Source: Dyadobacter sp. 676
Lineage (GTDB): Bacteria; Bacteroidota; Bacteroidia; Cytophagales; Spirosomataceae
Direction: 5' to 3'
Length of the DNA: 64,000 nucleotides
Assembly (NCBI RefSeq): GCF_040448675.1
Contig: NZ_CP159289.1
Coordinates: forward strand, 992,001 to 1,056,000
Of the stretch, positions 1 to 8,911 are shown piece by piece. A program made the position numbers and the translations under genes. The notes beneath the pieces were generated by a model. It searched no databases. It saw only the letters and a program-made list of their open reading frames with translations, and was not told the origin of the DNA. Position 1 is the first letter of the stretch; the number at the start of each line of letters is the position of its first letter.

Positions 1-3000
1 ACATTGCCCTGGAACATAAAATTGAAATCGAACCGCTTGAACGAGAAGCCCGCCGAAAACGAATAGGTGATCGGCGGATAATCTGAGCCGGGGATCGGGT
101 ATTTGTCCAGATTGGTCACTTTCCCGTCTCCGTTGTAATCGAGGAACTTGTAATCGCCTACATTCAGCTTCTGCAAATCGATGGCCGATACATTGTTATG
201 GATATCGTCCACCGAGGTGTAGTACCCGGTTCCCGTCAGTTCTACCCCGCTCAGTTGCGCGCCCAGCGGTTTTCCGGCCGCTTTCTGGTAATCGAAAGCG
301 TAGGGAAGGTCGTCCTTGAAAAGAATCCGGTTTTCGTTGAACCCGAAAATCCCTTTGACGAAATAATTGAGCCCCGAGCCGGTATTGTTCCGATATTCCG
401 CTTCCAGCTCGATCCCGTGCTTTTTAAGGCGGCCAAGGTTCAGTTCCTTGAATGAGTTCCCGACCAGCATGGTCACGCTACGGGGGTCGAGCAGCATTTT
501 CTTGCGGTGCTCGTCGAAAAGGTCGACACCGAAAGTAAAGGTATCGTTCCACAAGCCGAGCTCGATACCGAAGTCGCGTTTCCGCGCCTCTTCCCATTGC
601 GAAACGAGGTTCGGGCCGAGGTCTTCGTGGATATATCCGGCATTATCTTTAAAGTAATCGCTCAGGTAGAGCCAGCGGTTACCCGCAATGTCGCTCCCCA
701 CCTTGCCGTCGGAATACCGCAGTTTCAGCTTGCTGATCCAGGGAATACGGTCTTTGAAAAACCGTTCTTCCGAAACCACCCATCCGATGGCGCCGGAAGG
801 GAAGAAACCGTAGCGCTTGCCGGGGGCAAAACGTTCGGAACCGGTGTAGCCTACGTTCACTTCCAAAAGGTATTTGCCGGAATAATCGTAAGTGGCACGG
901 CTTACCAGCCCCTGGTTGTAATAGGGGAAGTCGGTAGTTTTGTCCTTCTGCTGGCGGTTCACCAGCACCAGTCCCGTCACATTATGTTTTCCAAACGCCC
1001 GGTTATAGCTGGCCGAGAGTTCGTAGTAGAAGTCCTTGTAATAATCATTTTCCAGTTCACCGACGTTGATATCGAGCGGCGGCAGCTGGTATACCTCATT
1101 GCCCTGGCCGGCACGGAACCAGGGATTTTCCTCGGTCCCGATCTTGTCATAATTTAGCTGATATTCGGGGAAAGAATAGCTGGCGGTAAGCGAACGGTTG
1201 CGGTAATAGGTGCTCATGGATACCTTTCCTTTGACCGAGAGTCCTTTTGTAATGGCGTCCAGCTTCTGGTCCAGGATGAGGTCGGTAAATAGCTTCGAAT
1301 CCAGGTACCGGTTGAACGATCCCTGGTTCATGGAGGTATAAGGGTTGCCGGTGAACTCGCCGAAATTCATGGCCAGGCGGTCGCCCCGGTCATTCGGGTA
1401 ATCCGGATCGGGCACCTGTTCGAGCACCCAGGCCGGGAAATACGCCGGGTAGCGCGACGGCCCGGTAGAATACAAATTCCGCCAGGGCGTACTGCTGGGC
1501 TGGTTTTTGATACCGGTTTCTCCACCGACGTTGAGCGACAGCGTAGTGTTACGCGTCAGGTTGAAGTCGATGTTCGTACGGTAGTTGAAACGGTTGTACC
1601 AGTAACGGGTATCGTCGTAGCCTTTGTGATAGGCCTTGAAAAAATCGCCCTGGTAGGCATAACCCAGCGACGCGAAGTATTTGATGAAATTCGTTCCGCC
1701 CGAGACATTAAAATTGGCATTCGCATTGGTGGCGAACGGCTTGGTCATGATATCGAACCAGTTTACATCCGGGTAGCGCAGGCTGTTCAGAGGCGTCGAG
1801 GGGTTCTTGTATTCATTTAATGCATATTGCGGAATGAGATCGGTAAACTGCTGGCCGTTCATCAGCGCCAGGTTGTACATCGACATCGTTTGATACGAAC
1901 TGATATGGTCCGGGATCCGCGTTGCCTTAGCCAGGCCGTAGGAGCCCGTGAAATCCAGCTTCGGTTTCCCGATCGTGCCGCGTTTGGTAGTTACGATAAT
2001 GACCCCGTTTGCCCCCTTCGCCCCGAAAACAGCCGTAGCGGAGGCATCTTTCAGCACCGAAATCGTCGCGATCTCGTTCGGGTCCATATCCCGGAAATCC
2101 CGTTCCACACCGTCGACCATCACCAGCGGCTGAGAACCGTTCCAGCTCGAAAGCCCGCGGATAACAATCTCCGAATGGTCGCTGCCCGGTTCACCGCTTT
2201 GCTGCATGGTGAGCACGCCCGAGAGCTTGCCCGAAAGCGCGTTCGTCACGTTGGACGTACCCGAGCGCATAAGCGCCTTATTGTCCACCTGGGCGATCGC
2301 CCCTACGACACTCTCCTTACGCTGCGTTCCGTAACCGACTACCACTACTTCTTCCAATGCCTTGTTTTCCGGTACCAGTTTCACGTCCAGTACCCGGCGC
2401 CCAGCCACCTGTATCTCCTGCGAAATGTAGCCTATATAGCTGAATACCAATACCGAAGCATTGTTGGTGACCGTAATCTTGTAATTCCCTTCGGTGTCTG
2501 TCGAAAGCCCGTTGAGCGTACCCTTTTCCACCACATTTACGCCCGGCAGTCCGAGCCCGTTCTCGTCTTTCACCACACCGGTAACAGTCACCGCCAGGGA
2601 CGCGATGGCGTTGTCCATCACTTCACGAAGCCGCCGGGCATGATAGGCTTCGGCCGAACGGCTGAACATCCCCGCCCTGCCGGCTGGCGACGCCCTCAAC
2701 ACCGAAGAACCACTCAGGACCTCGGTAACGGCCTGCTTTTTGGCGTTGGAAACATAAATGGTCTCGTTAACCCTGCTGAAACTCAGGCTCGTTTCCTTCG
2801 AAATATGCCTCAGCAGCTTTCCCACGCTTGCCTGGGGGAAATTCAGGTCGACCTTTTTATCCCGTACGAGCTTTTCGTCGTATTGGAAATTAAAGTTGGT
2901 TTTGTCGTTGATTACCACAAAGGCATCTTCCAGCGGCACGTCGTGCAGATCAATGGAAATATAGATTTTCTCAATGCTTTGCTCCTGCGCCTTACCATCC

Positions 3001-3128
3001 GAAGCCGACAGCAAACCCGCGAAAATGCATTGCAAAACCGTCCCGATAACCGCATACCTAGACATCGCTACAATTTGTCGTAGTAGTTTATATTGCATAT
3101 TTTTGATCGTTTTGAATTTCACGTTCAT
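1..3128 (-). CDS. SusC/RagA-family TonB-linked outer membrane receptor, 3' end cut by window
   Basis: Outer-membrane TonB-dependent importer of the SusC type, normally paired with a SusD lipoprotein to take up glycans or other oligomers. Reading the minus strand gives about 1,040 residues: signal region (residues 11-48), STN domain (about 50-128, the domain that contacts a FecR anti-sigma factor), carboxypeptidase-like domain (about 180-255), then the SusC hallmark VVVVGYGTQRK and plug (about 260-390), then barrel sequence that runs off at base 1. The FecR and ECF sigma genes lie directly upstream on the same strand, so it is probably both transporter and signal sensor. Start 3128 is the longest in-frame ATG; ATGs at 3098 and 3065 are alternatives. 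No frameshift was seen. The substrate cannot be told; the SusD partner should lie beyond the left edge. Confidence 0.93.
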   Translation of the reverse strand, partial: MNVKFKTIKNMQYKLLRQIVAMSRYAVIGTVLQCIFAGLLSASDGKAQEQSIEKIYISIDLHDVPLEDAFVVINDKTNFNFQYDEKLVRDKKVDLNFPQASVGKLLRHISKETSLSFSRVNETIYVSNAKKQAVTEVLSGSSVLRASPAGRAGMFSRSAEAYHARRLREVMDNAIASLAVTVTGVVKDENGLGLPGVNVVEKGTLNGLSTDTEGNYKITVTNNASVLVFSYIGYISQEIQVAGRRVLDVKLVPENKALEEVVVVGYGTQRKESVVGAIAQVDNKALMRSGTSNVTNALSGKLSGVLTMQQSGEPGSDHSEIVIRGLSSWNGSQPLVMVDGVERDFRDMDPNEIATISVLKDASATAVFGAKGANGVIIVTTKRGTIGKPKLDFTGSYGLAKATRIPDHISSYQTMSMYNLALMNGQQFTDLIPQYALNEYKNPSTPLNSLRYPDVNWFDIMTKPFATNANANFNVSGGTNFIKYFASLGYAYQGDFFKAYHKGYDDTRYWYNRFNYRTNIDFNLTRNTTLSLNVGGETGIKNQPSSTPWRNLYSTGPSRYPAYFPAWVLEQVPDPDYPNDRGDRLAMNFGEFTGNPYTSMNQGSFNRYLDSKLFTDLILDQKLDAITKGLSVKGKVSMSTYYRNRSLTASYSFPEYQLNYDKIGTEENPWFRAGQGNEVYQLPPLDINVGELENDYYKDFYYELSASYNRAFGKHNVTGLVLVNRQQKDKTTDFPYYNQGLVSRATYDYSGKYLLEVNVGYTGSERFAPGKRYGFFPSGAIGWVVSEERFFKDRIPWISKLKLRYSDGKVGSDIAGNRWLYLSDYFKDNAGYIHEDLGPNLVSQWEEARKRDFGIELGLWNDTFTFGVDLFDEHRKKMLLDPRSVTMLVGNSFKELNLGRLKKHGIELEAEYRNNTGSGLNYFVKGIFGFNENRILFKDDLPYAFDYQKAAGKPLGAQLSGVELTGTGYYTSVDDIHNNVSAIDLQKLNVGDYKFLDYNGDGKVTNLDKYPIPGSDYPPITYSFSAGFSFKRFDFNFMFQGN

Positions 3129-3189
3129 GACACGTGGCTTTCGCCGTTCCTGATCGAGCGCCAACTCTTAGCACGGGAAAGTCACACGG

Positions 3190-3215
3190 ACCGGTAATCA
3201 GCGATGGTTACCGGT
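3190..3215 (+). other. Hairpin with T-tract between fecR and susC
   Basis: Perfect 8-bp inverted repeat ACCGGTAA/TTACCGGT with a 10-base loop, followed on the + strand by TTCTTTTTT. Read on the + strand it looks like a rho-independent terminator, but the flanking genes both run on the minus strand, where no T-run follows. It may stop antisense transcripts or act as an mRNA processing or attenuation hairpin between fecR and susC. The role is inferred. Confidence 0.4.
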
Positions 3216-3249
3216 TCTTTTTTAGCTGCTGTCGGATCGCATGGGCTGT

Positions 3250-4293
3250 TTATTGAAGGTTTACAATGTTGTCGCGGATCTTGTACGAAAACCGGTTGGG
3301 ATAACTCATCACGCCAAGAATATAATCGAGGGGTTTGTCCTGGAACTTCCCGCTGAACCGCCAGTGGGTATCCATCCTGACACCCGGTGCGATCTCGAAC
3401 TTCACGCCATACCAGCGTTCGAGTTTGATGATGGATGATTTGAAATCCGCTTTCTGGAAGTAAAGCATGCCGTCCTTCCAGCCGATCTGCTCCTTTTCGT
3501 CGTAGGTACTGACGATGAGCTCGCCGGCTTCCTGCTGGAATGTCGCCATTTCGCTTTTCGTGAGGAAAACGCAGGCATTCTGGTCCACGGAGCCGATTTT
3601 GGCATTCACTTTCACTTTTCCTTCGACCACCGCCACCTGCACCGCCTTGTTTTCGGGATAGGCGCGGATATTGAACGAGGTACCGAGCACTTTGGTGGTC
3701 ACATCGCCGGTTTTGATTACAAACGGGGCCTTTTCGTTGCGTTTCACGTCAAAAAACGCCTCTCCGGTTAGGCTTACCTTCCGGATATTTTGCTCAAAAG
3801 TTTCGGGATAGGAAATAGTAGATCCCGCGTTGAGCGTCACGCGGGTGCCGTCGGGCAGCACGAGTTTCAGTTGCTGGCCGTTGGCGGACTTGTGCTCCAC
3901 TGGCACATACGCGGAAGCCGGGACGTTGCCTCCGGCCAAATATCGGTTCGCGAGGAAGAATGTGCCCGCAACCACACACGCGGCTGCGAGAAGTTTGAAA
4001 ACCCGGCCAAAATCGATGTGGTGCCGCTGTGGCTTCCCGGTTTCGGACAGGGTCGATTCGAGCCGTTTCCATTGCTGGTCGATGTCGTAGGCGGGAACGG
4101 CCTTCCCCTCAAAACGGAGGGCATGGACAATTTTCCCGGCTTTTTCGATTTCGGGGTGGCGGGAAGGATTGGCCAGCAGCCATTTTTCCCACAGATGGTC
4201 ATTTTCGGGGGCGGTGCCGTTGAGCCACGCACGGAAATCGTCGTCGAGAACGAAGTCCTTGTAGCCGAACCGGTCGTATTTCTGCGCTTCCAA
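3250..4293 (-). CDS. FecR-family anti-sigma factor
   Basis: Inner-membrane anti-sigma factor of cell-surface signalling. The N-terminal cytoplasmic part should hold the ECF sigma factor and the periplasmic part should sense the STN domain of the receptor. At 347 residues it shows a cytoplasmic helical region (1-95, with repeated Trp in FRAWLNG and WEKWLL), one membrane segment (about 99-118), a FecR domain (about 130-240, with LPDGTRVTLNAGSTISYP and GEAFFDV) and a C-terminal DUF4974-like domain (about 270-347). It lies between the ECF sigma gene (110 bases upstream) and the SusC gene (121 bases downstream), all on the minus strand. Family assignment is firm; the partner assignment rests on gene order. 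Confidence 0.93.
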   Translation of the reverse strand: MEAQKYDRFGYKDFVLDDDFRAWLNGTAPENDHLWEKWLLANPSRHPEIEKAGKIVHALRFEGKAVPAYDIDQQWKRLESTLSETGKPQRHHIDFGRVFKLLAAACVVAGTFFLANRYLAGGNVPASAYVPVEHKSANGQQLKLVLPDGTRVTLNAGSTISYPETFEQNIRKVSLTGEAFFDVKRNEKAPFVIKTGDVTTKVLGTSFNIRAYPENKAVQVAVVEGKVKVNAKIGSVDQNACVFLTKSEMATFQQEAGELIVSTYDEKEQIGWKDGMLYFQKADFKSSIIKLERWYGVKFEIAPGVRMDTHWRFSGKFQDKPLDYILGVMSYPNRFSYKIRDNIVNLQ

Positions 4294-4402
4294 TAGGATT
4301 ATATTTATTCTTTACTTTGATAAAGCCAGAATAAATGCGAAGTGACCCTCGATCAGTTAATTTTTTATAAAAAATTTTACATTTTTTTCTAATACCTTCT
4401 AA

Positions 4403-5101
4403 TTAGCCCTGAACAAAACCACTAATAACTTCTACACCCTCTCCTAATGCCGAGCCGGAAACCAGCAGCGAAAAGTAAACGCCCAGCACGAACGGCACGT
4501 CCCTGCCCTGCGGAGCGAGTTCTTCGTTCAATGCGTCGAGCGCCTTGTAAATGAGTTTATAGACCGCCCGGGTGGAGATATTCATGATCGACGCGATTTC
4601 TCCAAACGACTGGTCATCATAGAACCGCAAATACAACGCTTCTTTTTGCCGGGCCGGAAGGTTCCTTATCGCGTTCTGAAGAGCCAGCACGTTCTCTTTC
4701 ATCGTCTGATCACGGATCATTTGGGTTTCAACCGACAACTCGACGTGGAAAATCGCGTCGTCGTCGAGGGCAATGGTGAGCGGGCTCGTCTTGACCCTTT
4801 TCAAAATCAGCCTCCGAAGCGACGCCAGCAGGTAGTTTCGGATCGAATCGGAGTTTCCCAGGAATGCTTTACGCTCCCAGATGTTCATAAAAAGGATCTG
4901 GATGCAGTCTTTCACTTCCTCGTCATCCTTGTTAAACCGCAGCCCATAGTTCAGCAGCGAAGGATAATATAGCCTGAATATCTGTTCGAACGCCTCGCCG
5001 CTTCCTGCCCGCAACATATTCCAGAGCGGCATTTCGGCATTAGCCGCATTGGGCCGGTGCGGTTTCCGGCATTCGTCAGTGAGGTTGGTACGCACTTCCA
5101 T
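4403..5101 (-). CDS. ECF RNA polymerase sigma factor (Bacteroidetes FecI type)
   Basis: Extracytoplasmic-function sigma-70 factor. Region 2 is visible as FEQIFRLYYPSLLNYGLRF, followed by KDCIQILFMNIWE. Region 4 is visible as LPARQKEALYLRFYDDQSFGEI, followed by the helix-turn-helix MNISTRAVYKLIYKALDAL. The C-terminal tail is hydrophobic (VLGVYFSLLVSG). It sits just upstream of fecR and susC and probably drives that receptor operon. The reading frame opens at 5140, but the ATG at 5101 gives 232 residues, closer to the usual 180-210; an ATG at 5032 (209 residues) is also possible. The start is therefore uncertain while the family is clear. Confidence 0.9.
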   Translation of the reverse strand: MEVRTNLTDECRKPHRPNAANAEMPLWNMLRAGSGEAFEQIFRLYYPSLLNYGLRFNKDDEEVKDCIQILFMNIWERKAFLGNSDSIRNYLLASLRRLILKRVKTSPLTIALDDDAIFHVELSVETQMIRDQTMKENVLALQNAIRNLPARQKEALYLRFYDDQSFGEIASIMNISTRAVYKLIYKALDALNEELAPQGRDVPFVLGVYFSLLVSGSALGEGVEVISGFVQG

Positions 5102-5246
5102 GATCGCTGAGTTGGCTAAGTTAGGTCCCGGAGAAGTCATCGCGGATGTAACTTCACGATGATTTTTAGGTGACGCAGAAAATCCGGGTCACCCTTAAAA
5201 AAGTCAAGATTTTTCAGGAAATAATAAAATCGATGTCGGAGTGGGC

Positions 5247-5633
5247 TCAGGAATTGCCCAGCATAAAGTAAAACATGAAAAGCAGAAATGTTACCGACAC
5301 GAGGATCAGGATGATATTGCCGGCCGACAGTCCGGTGCTCCGGCCATCGCGCGGGGCTTTCCGGGCATCGCGGTCCCCCATAATGTCGAGCGAGCTCATA
5401 ATCCGGCCCCATATCGAATTGACTTCCTGATTTGTCAGGTTATCGGGACGCCAGTCGGAAGCGATCAGCACCAGCTCGCGTGCTTTGGCGACCGTATCTT
5501 TCTGTGCGGGGTATTTGAGTATCCAGTTTTCCCAAAATGAGCGGATGGGCGGATCATCCGGAAACCGTACCCATCTTATGAAGAGGTTTTCCATTGCCAA
5601 CTCCTCAGCCGATAACTCTGAAAACGGTTTCAT
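5247..5633 (-). CDS. Short FecR-like membrane protein lacking the sensor domain
   Basis: A 128-residue protein. The first 85 residues copy the pattern of the cytoplasmic N-terminus of FecR: FIRWVRFPDD, then FWENWILKYPAQKD, then a KARELV helix and IWGRIMSSL, matching the layout seen in the neighbouring full-length FecR. One membrane segment follows at about 103-123 (IILILVSVTFLLFMFYFML), after which the protein ends. No periplasmic FecR or DUF4974 domain is present. It is the first gene on the minus strand before the ECF sigma gene (146 bases away, or 106 from the longest sigma start). It could be a constitutive or accessory anti-sigma factor, or a truncated relic. The similarity was judged by eye, so the call is an inference. 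Confidence 0.6.
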   Translation of the reverse strand: MKPFSELSAEELAMENLFIRWVRFPDDPPIRSFWENWILKYPAQKDTVAKARELVLIASDWRPDNLTNQEVNSIWGRIMSSLDIMGDRDARKAPRDGRSTGLSAGNIILILVSVTFLLFMFYFMLGNS

Positions 5634-5906
5634 TTAGTATTTAGCAGATTGATTTTATGGCTTATCAGACTTTAATCCGGATTTGACGTATTACCGGTAT
5701 TATATGTTTGTTAAGCTTTGCAGGTAAAAAAGGATGTGTTTCCGGGTTTATACTCGCCTTCCACGCGGCAAGGTAATTATTTACAAGAAACCCATCCTGT
5801 ACTGTGGGGTATACCGAATCGCCGGATTTCCAGATTATTTCGGGCGGGGAGCATATATACCTTCCCTTGTAATTGTCTTGCATCAAACCAACCGGATGTT
5901 AAGACG
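5634..5906. other. Intergenic region between divergent genes
   Basis: This gap separates the minus-strand FecR-like gene from the plus-strand GH9 gene and should hold both promoters. It contains open frames on both strands, but none has a recognisable product. No clear TAnnTTTG box or palindrome was found. Confidence 0.4.
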
Positions 5907-8825
5907 ATGAAAGGATTATATTTTATGGCCCTCTGGCTGTGCTGTTTGCCTGGATGGCTGATGGCCCAGGACAAGACGCTGTGGGACGGAGAAATGGCGG
6001 ATCCGGCTTCCTGTAACAAAGCATATGGCAGCATTGTATCCGGCCCCGATGCCTACGCGGGAAATTATTGTTTCCGCGCGGAACCTGATAATTCTCACGC
6101 TCCCCGGATCGGGTTTAATTGCAGCGGCATGTGGCGGGCCGACATTTCCGATTTCGACGAGCTTCGTTTTTTTATCAAGTCAAATCAGGCCGGTCAAACC
6201 ACCTCCGTCCGGTTCACCACCTATTTCGCCCAGAGCAACTGGATCGATATCGATTCGTATATCGTTGGCGGTAGGCCGCTTTCGACGACTTACCAGGAAG
6301 TAAGGATACCGCTCAGCCTACTGAAAACACCCGCCTTCGACCTCAGTTCGGTGGAATATTTGGAATTCGGCAAGTCGTCGGTACCTCAGCTGGCATTCTT
6401 TATCGACAACATTTCGGTAGCGGACCTGACCAAACCCGAAATTTCCTTCCAACCGTTGTCCGACCGGGTCATGATGCTGAAAATCAGCGAAAAAATCGAC
6501 ACTGCCGAATGCCGCAAAATCGCGCATTATGCGCTCACCAGCGAAACCGACGTCCATTACCAGGGTGCGCTTAACCCTGCACGCGTGGGTCTGCATTATT
6601 ATGTAAGCAGCCTTAAACCTTCGTCGGGAAGCCCTGTTGTCTCCGTCGAGCTCTTTCTGATATTCGATCAGCCTCTCGCGGAAGGCCAGTCGTACACCTT
6701 GTCCGTACAGGGCATTCAGGACCCCTCGGGCAACGGCACGTCCCTTGACACGGCCTTTGTTTTTTCTGATAAGGAAATTTACGGCAATGTAAAAGCCAAC
6801 CAGATCGGCTATCTCCCCGACGGCCCCAAGCTGGGAAAGCTCGGTAATTTCCTGGGCGATCAATGGGCCATGCCGCTGGACACGATCGATCCGCCGGCGT
6901 TTCAGGTAGTCGCCGCTTCCGGCCAGATTGTTTGGAATCAGAAAGGCAAGTTTCTTAAAGCCGATTCCGCTTTCAGCGGTGAATGGGTGGTGGACCTGGA
7001 TTTTTCGGCATTCAACACACCGGGAGAGTATTATCTGTACGTTCCGGGCTACGGACGGTCCGAGACGTTTCAGATCTCCGGCCAGGTTTACCATGATGCT
7101 TATTACCACACGGGCCGGGCTTTATATTACCAGCGTACCGGTCAACTCGAACAACCCTATGCCGGCGATTGGACCCGCGGAGCACTTCCGGCGACCACGG
7201 CGGAGATTCACGCGTCGCATTTGTCATCTCCCCTGTACAGTCCCACCGATTTCCCGCCCGGCACTACGCTCCCGATGACTAACGGCTGGTTCGACGCAGG
7301 AGATTACGGGCGTTATGTCCCCACTGCGGCAAGCGCGCTGTTCATCCTGTTTACGGCGTATGAGCTCTACCCGCAAAAATTCCCCGACAACCATCTCCAG
7401 ATTCCCGAAAGCGGCAATGGGATACCCGACCTGATCGACGAGTTGAAATATGAGACCGACTGGCTCCTGCAAATGCAGGCCCCTGATGGTGGGGTTTATT
7501 TCCGCGTAACGCCTGCGACCTGGTCGAGCGGCCTGCCGGAAGACGAAAAAAATACACTTTTGATCTCCGAAAAAACAACCCAGGCAACAGCCATGTTCGC
7601 AGCCGCAATGGCAATGGCGTACCGGAATTTTAAGAACTTCTATCCGGCCTACGCGGGCACCTGCCTGGATATGGCCAAAAAGGCATGGCTGTTCCTAAAC
7701 GATCACCAGGACCCCTCGGCGCCGGTAAATGTACCGGGAATCTCGGCGGGCCCTTACCCCGACCCGGAGGACAAGGACAACAGGGCCTGGGCTGCCGCAG
7801 AGCTGTACAAAACCACCGGAGAAACGATTTACCACCAGGACTTTCTGGATTGGTACAGCAAAATCCCGCACGAATTCTCGGCTACCATGAGCTGGCAGAA
7901 ACACACCCTGAAAGCGATATGGGCATACGCTACCACCCAATATCCTGTTGTCCAGGCGCATATCGACGAATTCAAAACGAAACTGAATACAGAGCTTCTG
8001 GCCGACTATGAAAAACGCACGATGCAAATACACGCCTACCACGGCGCCTACCACCCGTTCAAAGAGTTTATAGGGTACGGAAGTTTCGGTATGGCACAGA
8101 GCTACGCGTTCGACTGCATTATGTTCAGTCACCTGCTTAACAAACCGGAACTACTGGATCTTGCGAAAATCCAGCTCGATATTCCGCTCGGTAACAATCC
8201 GCTTTCAATGACATTTATCACCGGACTGGGTAAACGAAGCCCGCGACATCCGCTTCACTGGTCGACTGTTCCGGGCAAGTTCGCCGAACCGGTGCCGGGT
8301 GTGCCCGTTTTCGGGCCGGCGGCTTCGCTGGTCATGAACAGGCCTTCCAGCTTTGCCATCCAGGACCCGGCCAACCGCTATCCCGCCGGACTGAAGAAAT
8401 CGGACCCCTATCCTGTCCTGCGCCGTTATACCGATGCCCGCGAGGCAGTGGAAATGTCGGAATTTACTGTTCAGGAGATCGCGGTAACCATGGCCGCATT
8501 TGCATTTTTCGGCGCTCCGGCCAATCCGGCGCCGCCGCAGACCCGGATTCCGGCGGCGGCGTGCGAGCAGAAGACGGACCTGCGTGTGGCACATCCTGCG
8601 CGGGGATTGTATGAGCTTACCCTAATCACCGCGGGAAGCGAACCCGCCCCGCCGTATCGTGCCGAGCTGTTCAATCTTCACGGCCGGGTGGTGCGCCGCA
8701 CGGGCCTGCGCGCCGGAACCCCGGTGCCGCTGGACGTTTCTTCGCTAACGGCCGGGATTTACATTCTGAAAATCCGTAACGGCAGGAGCGAGCCCGTTAT
8801 AAGCCGCAGGATAATGGTATATTAA
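5907..8825 (+). CDS. Secreted glycoside hydrolase family 9 enzyme with T9SS sorting domain
   Basis: Probable endo-glucanase of family GH9, acting on beta-glucan outside the cell. From the start chosen here (ATG before KGLYFMALWLCCLPGWLMAQ, a good signal peptide) it is 972 residues. A carbohydrate-binding-like jelly-roll region (about 25-175) is followed by an Ig-like CelD_N domain (from about 294, KANQIGYLPDGPK) and the (alpha/alpha)6 catalytic domain. The nucleophile/base motif DAGDYGRY is near 462. The C-terminal GH9 signature YTDAREAVEMSE carries the likely acid Glu near 851. Residues about 895-972 form a type IX secretion sorting domain (LTAGIYILKI). The frame runs upstream to 5718, but that extension lacks a signal peptide. 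It lies between two sigma/anti-sigma operons and next to no other glycanase. Exact substrate is unknown. Confidence 0.92.
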   Translation: MKGLYFMALWLCCLPGWLMAQDKTLWDGEMADPASCNKAYGSIVSGPDAYAGNYCFRAEPDNSHAPRIGFNCSGMWRADISDFDELRFFIKSNQAGQTTSVRFTTYFAQSNWIDIDSYIVGGRPLSTTYQEVRIPLSLLKTPAFDLSSVEYLEFGKSSVPQLAFFIDNISVADLTKPEISFQPLSDRVMMLKISEKIDTAECRKIAHYALTSETDVHYQGALNPARVGLHYYVSSLKPSSGSPVVSVELFLIFDQPLAEGQSYTLSVQGIQDPSGNGTSLDTAFVFSDKEIYGNVKANQIGYLPDGPKLGKLGNFLGDQWAMPLDTIDPPAFQVVAASGQIVWNQKGKFLKADSAFSGEWVVDLDFSAFNTPGEYYLYVPGYGRSETFQISGQVYHDAYYHTGRALYYQRTGQLEQPYAGDWTRGALPATTAEIHASHLSSPLYSPTDFPPGTTLPMTNGWFDAGDYGRYVPTAASALFILFTAYELYPQKFPDNHLQIPESGNGIPDLIDELKYETDWLLQMQAPDGGVYFRVTPATWSSGLPEDEKNTLLISEKTTQATAMFAAAMAMAYRNFKNFYPAYAGTCLDMAKKAWLFLNDHQDPSAPVNVPGISAGPYPDPEDKDNRAWAAAELYKTTGETIYHQDFLDWYSKIPHEFSATMSWQKHTLKAIWAYATTQYPVVQAHIDEFKTKLNTELLADYEKRTMQIHAYHGAYHPFKEFIGYGSFGMAQSYAFDCIMFSHLLNKPELLDLAKIQLDIPLGNNPLSMTFITGLGKRSPRHPLHWSTVPGKFAEPVPGVPVFGPAASLVMNRPSSFAIQDPANRYPAGLKKSDPYPVLRRYTDAREAVEMSEFTVQEIAVTMAAFAFFGAPANPAPPQTRIPAAACEQKTDLRVAHPARGLYELTLITAGSEPAPPYRAELFNLHGRVVRRTGLRAGTPVPLDVSSLTAGIYILKIRNGRSEPVISRRIMVY

Positions 8826-8876
8826 TGATCGGGTTTGTTTGAAAGCGACTGATATTGAGGAATTTTCAAATTTGAA

Positions 8877-8884
8877 TACATTTG
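8877..8884 (+). promoter_or_regulatory. Putative promoter -7 box TACATTTG
   Basis: Matches the Bacteroidota -7 consensus TAnnTTTG. Transcription would begin near 8890, so the TTG codon at 8882 would be outside the message. This favours the TTG at 8912 as start of the sigma factor gene. The -33 box is weak. Confidence 0.5.
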
Positions 8885-8911
8885 CAAAAAACACACTATA
8901 ATACGTTCATC

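Noticed and set aside
1827..3083. Long plus-strand frame of 418 codons
   Set aside because: It is antisense to the SusC gene, whose minus-strand product has clear STN and plug motifs; the plus-strand protein has no domain.
5718..5906. N-terminal extension of the GH9 frame
   Set aside because: It encodes 63 residues with no signal peptide or domain; the ATG at 5907 begins a proper signal peptide.
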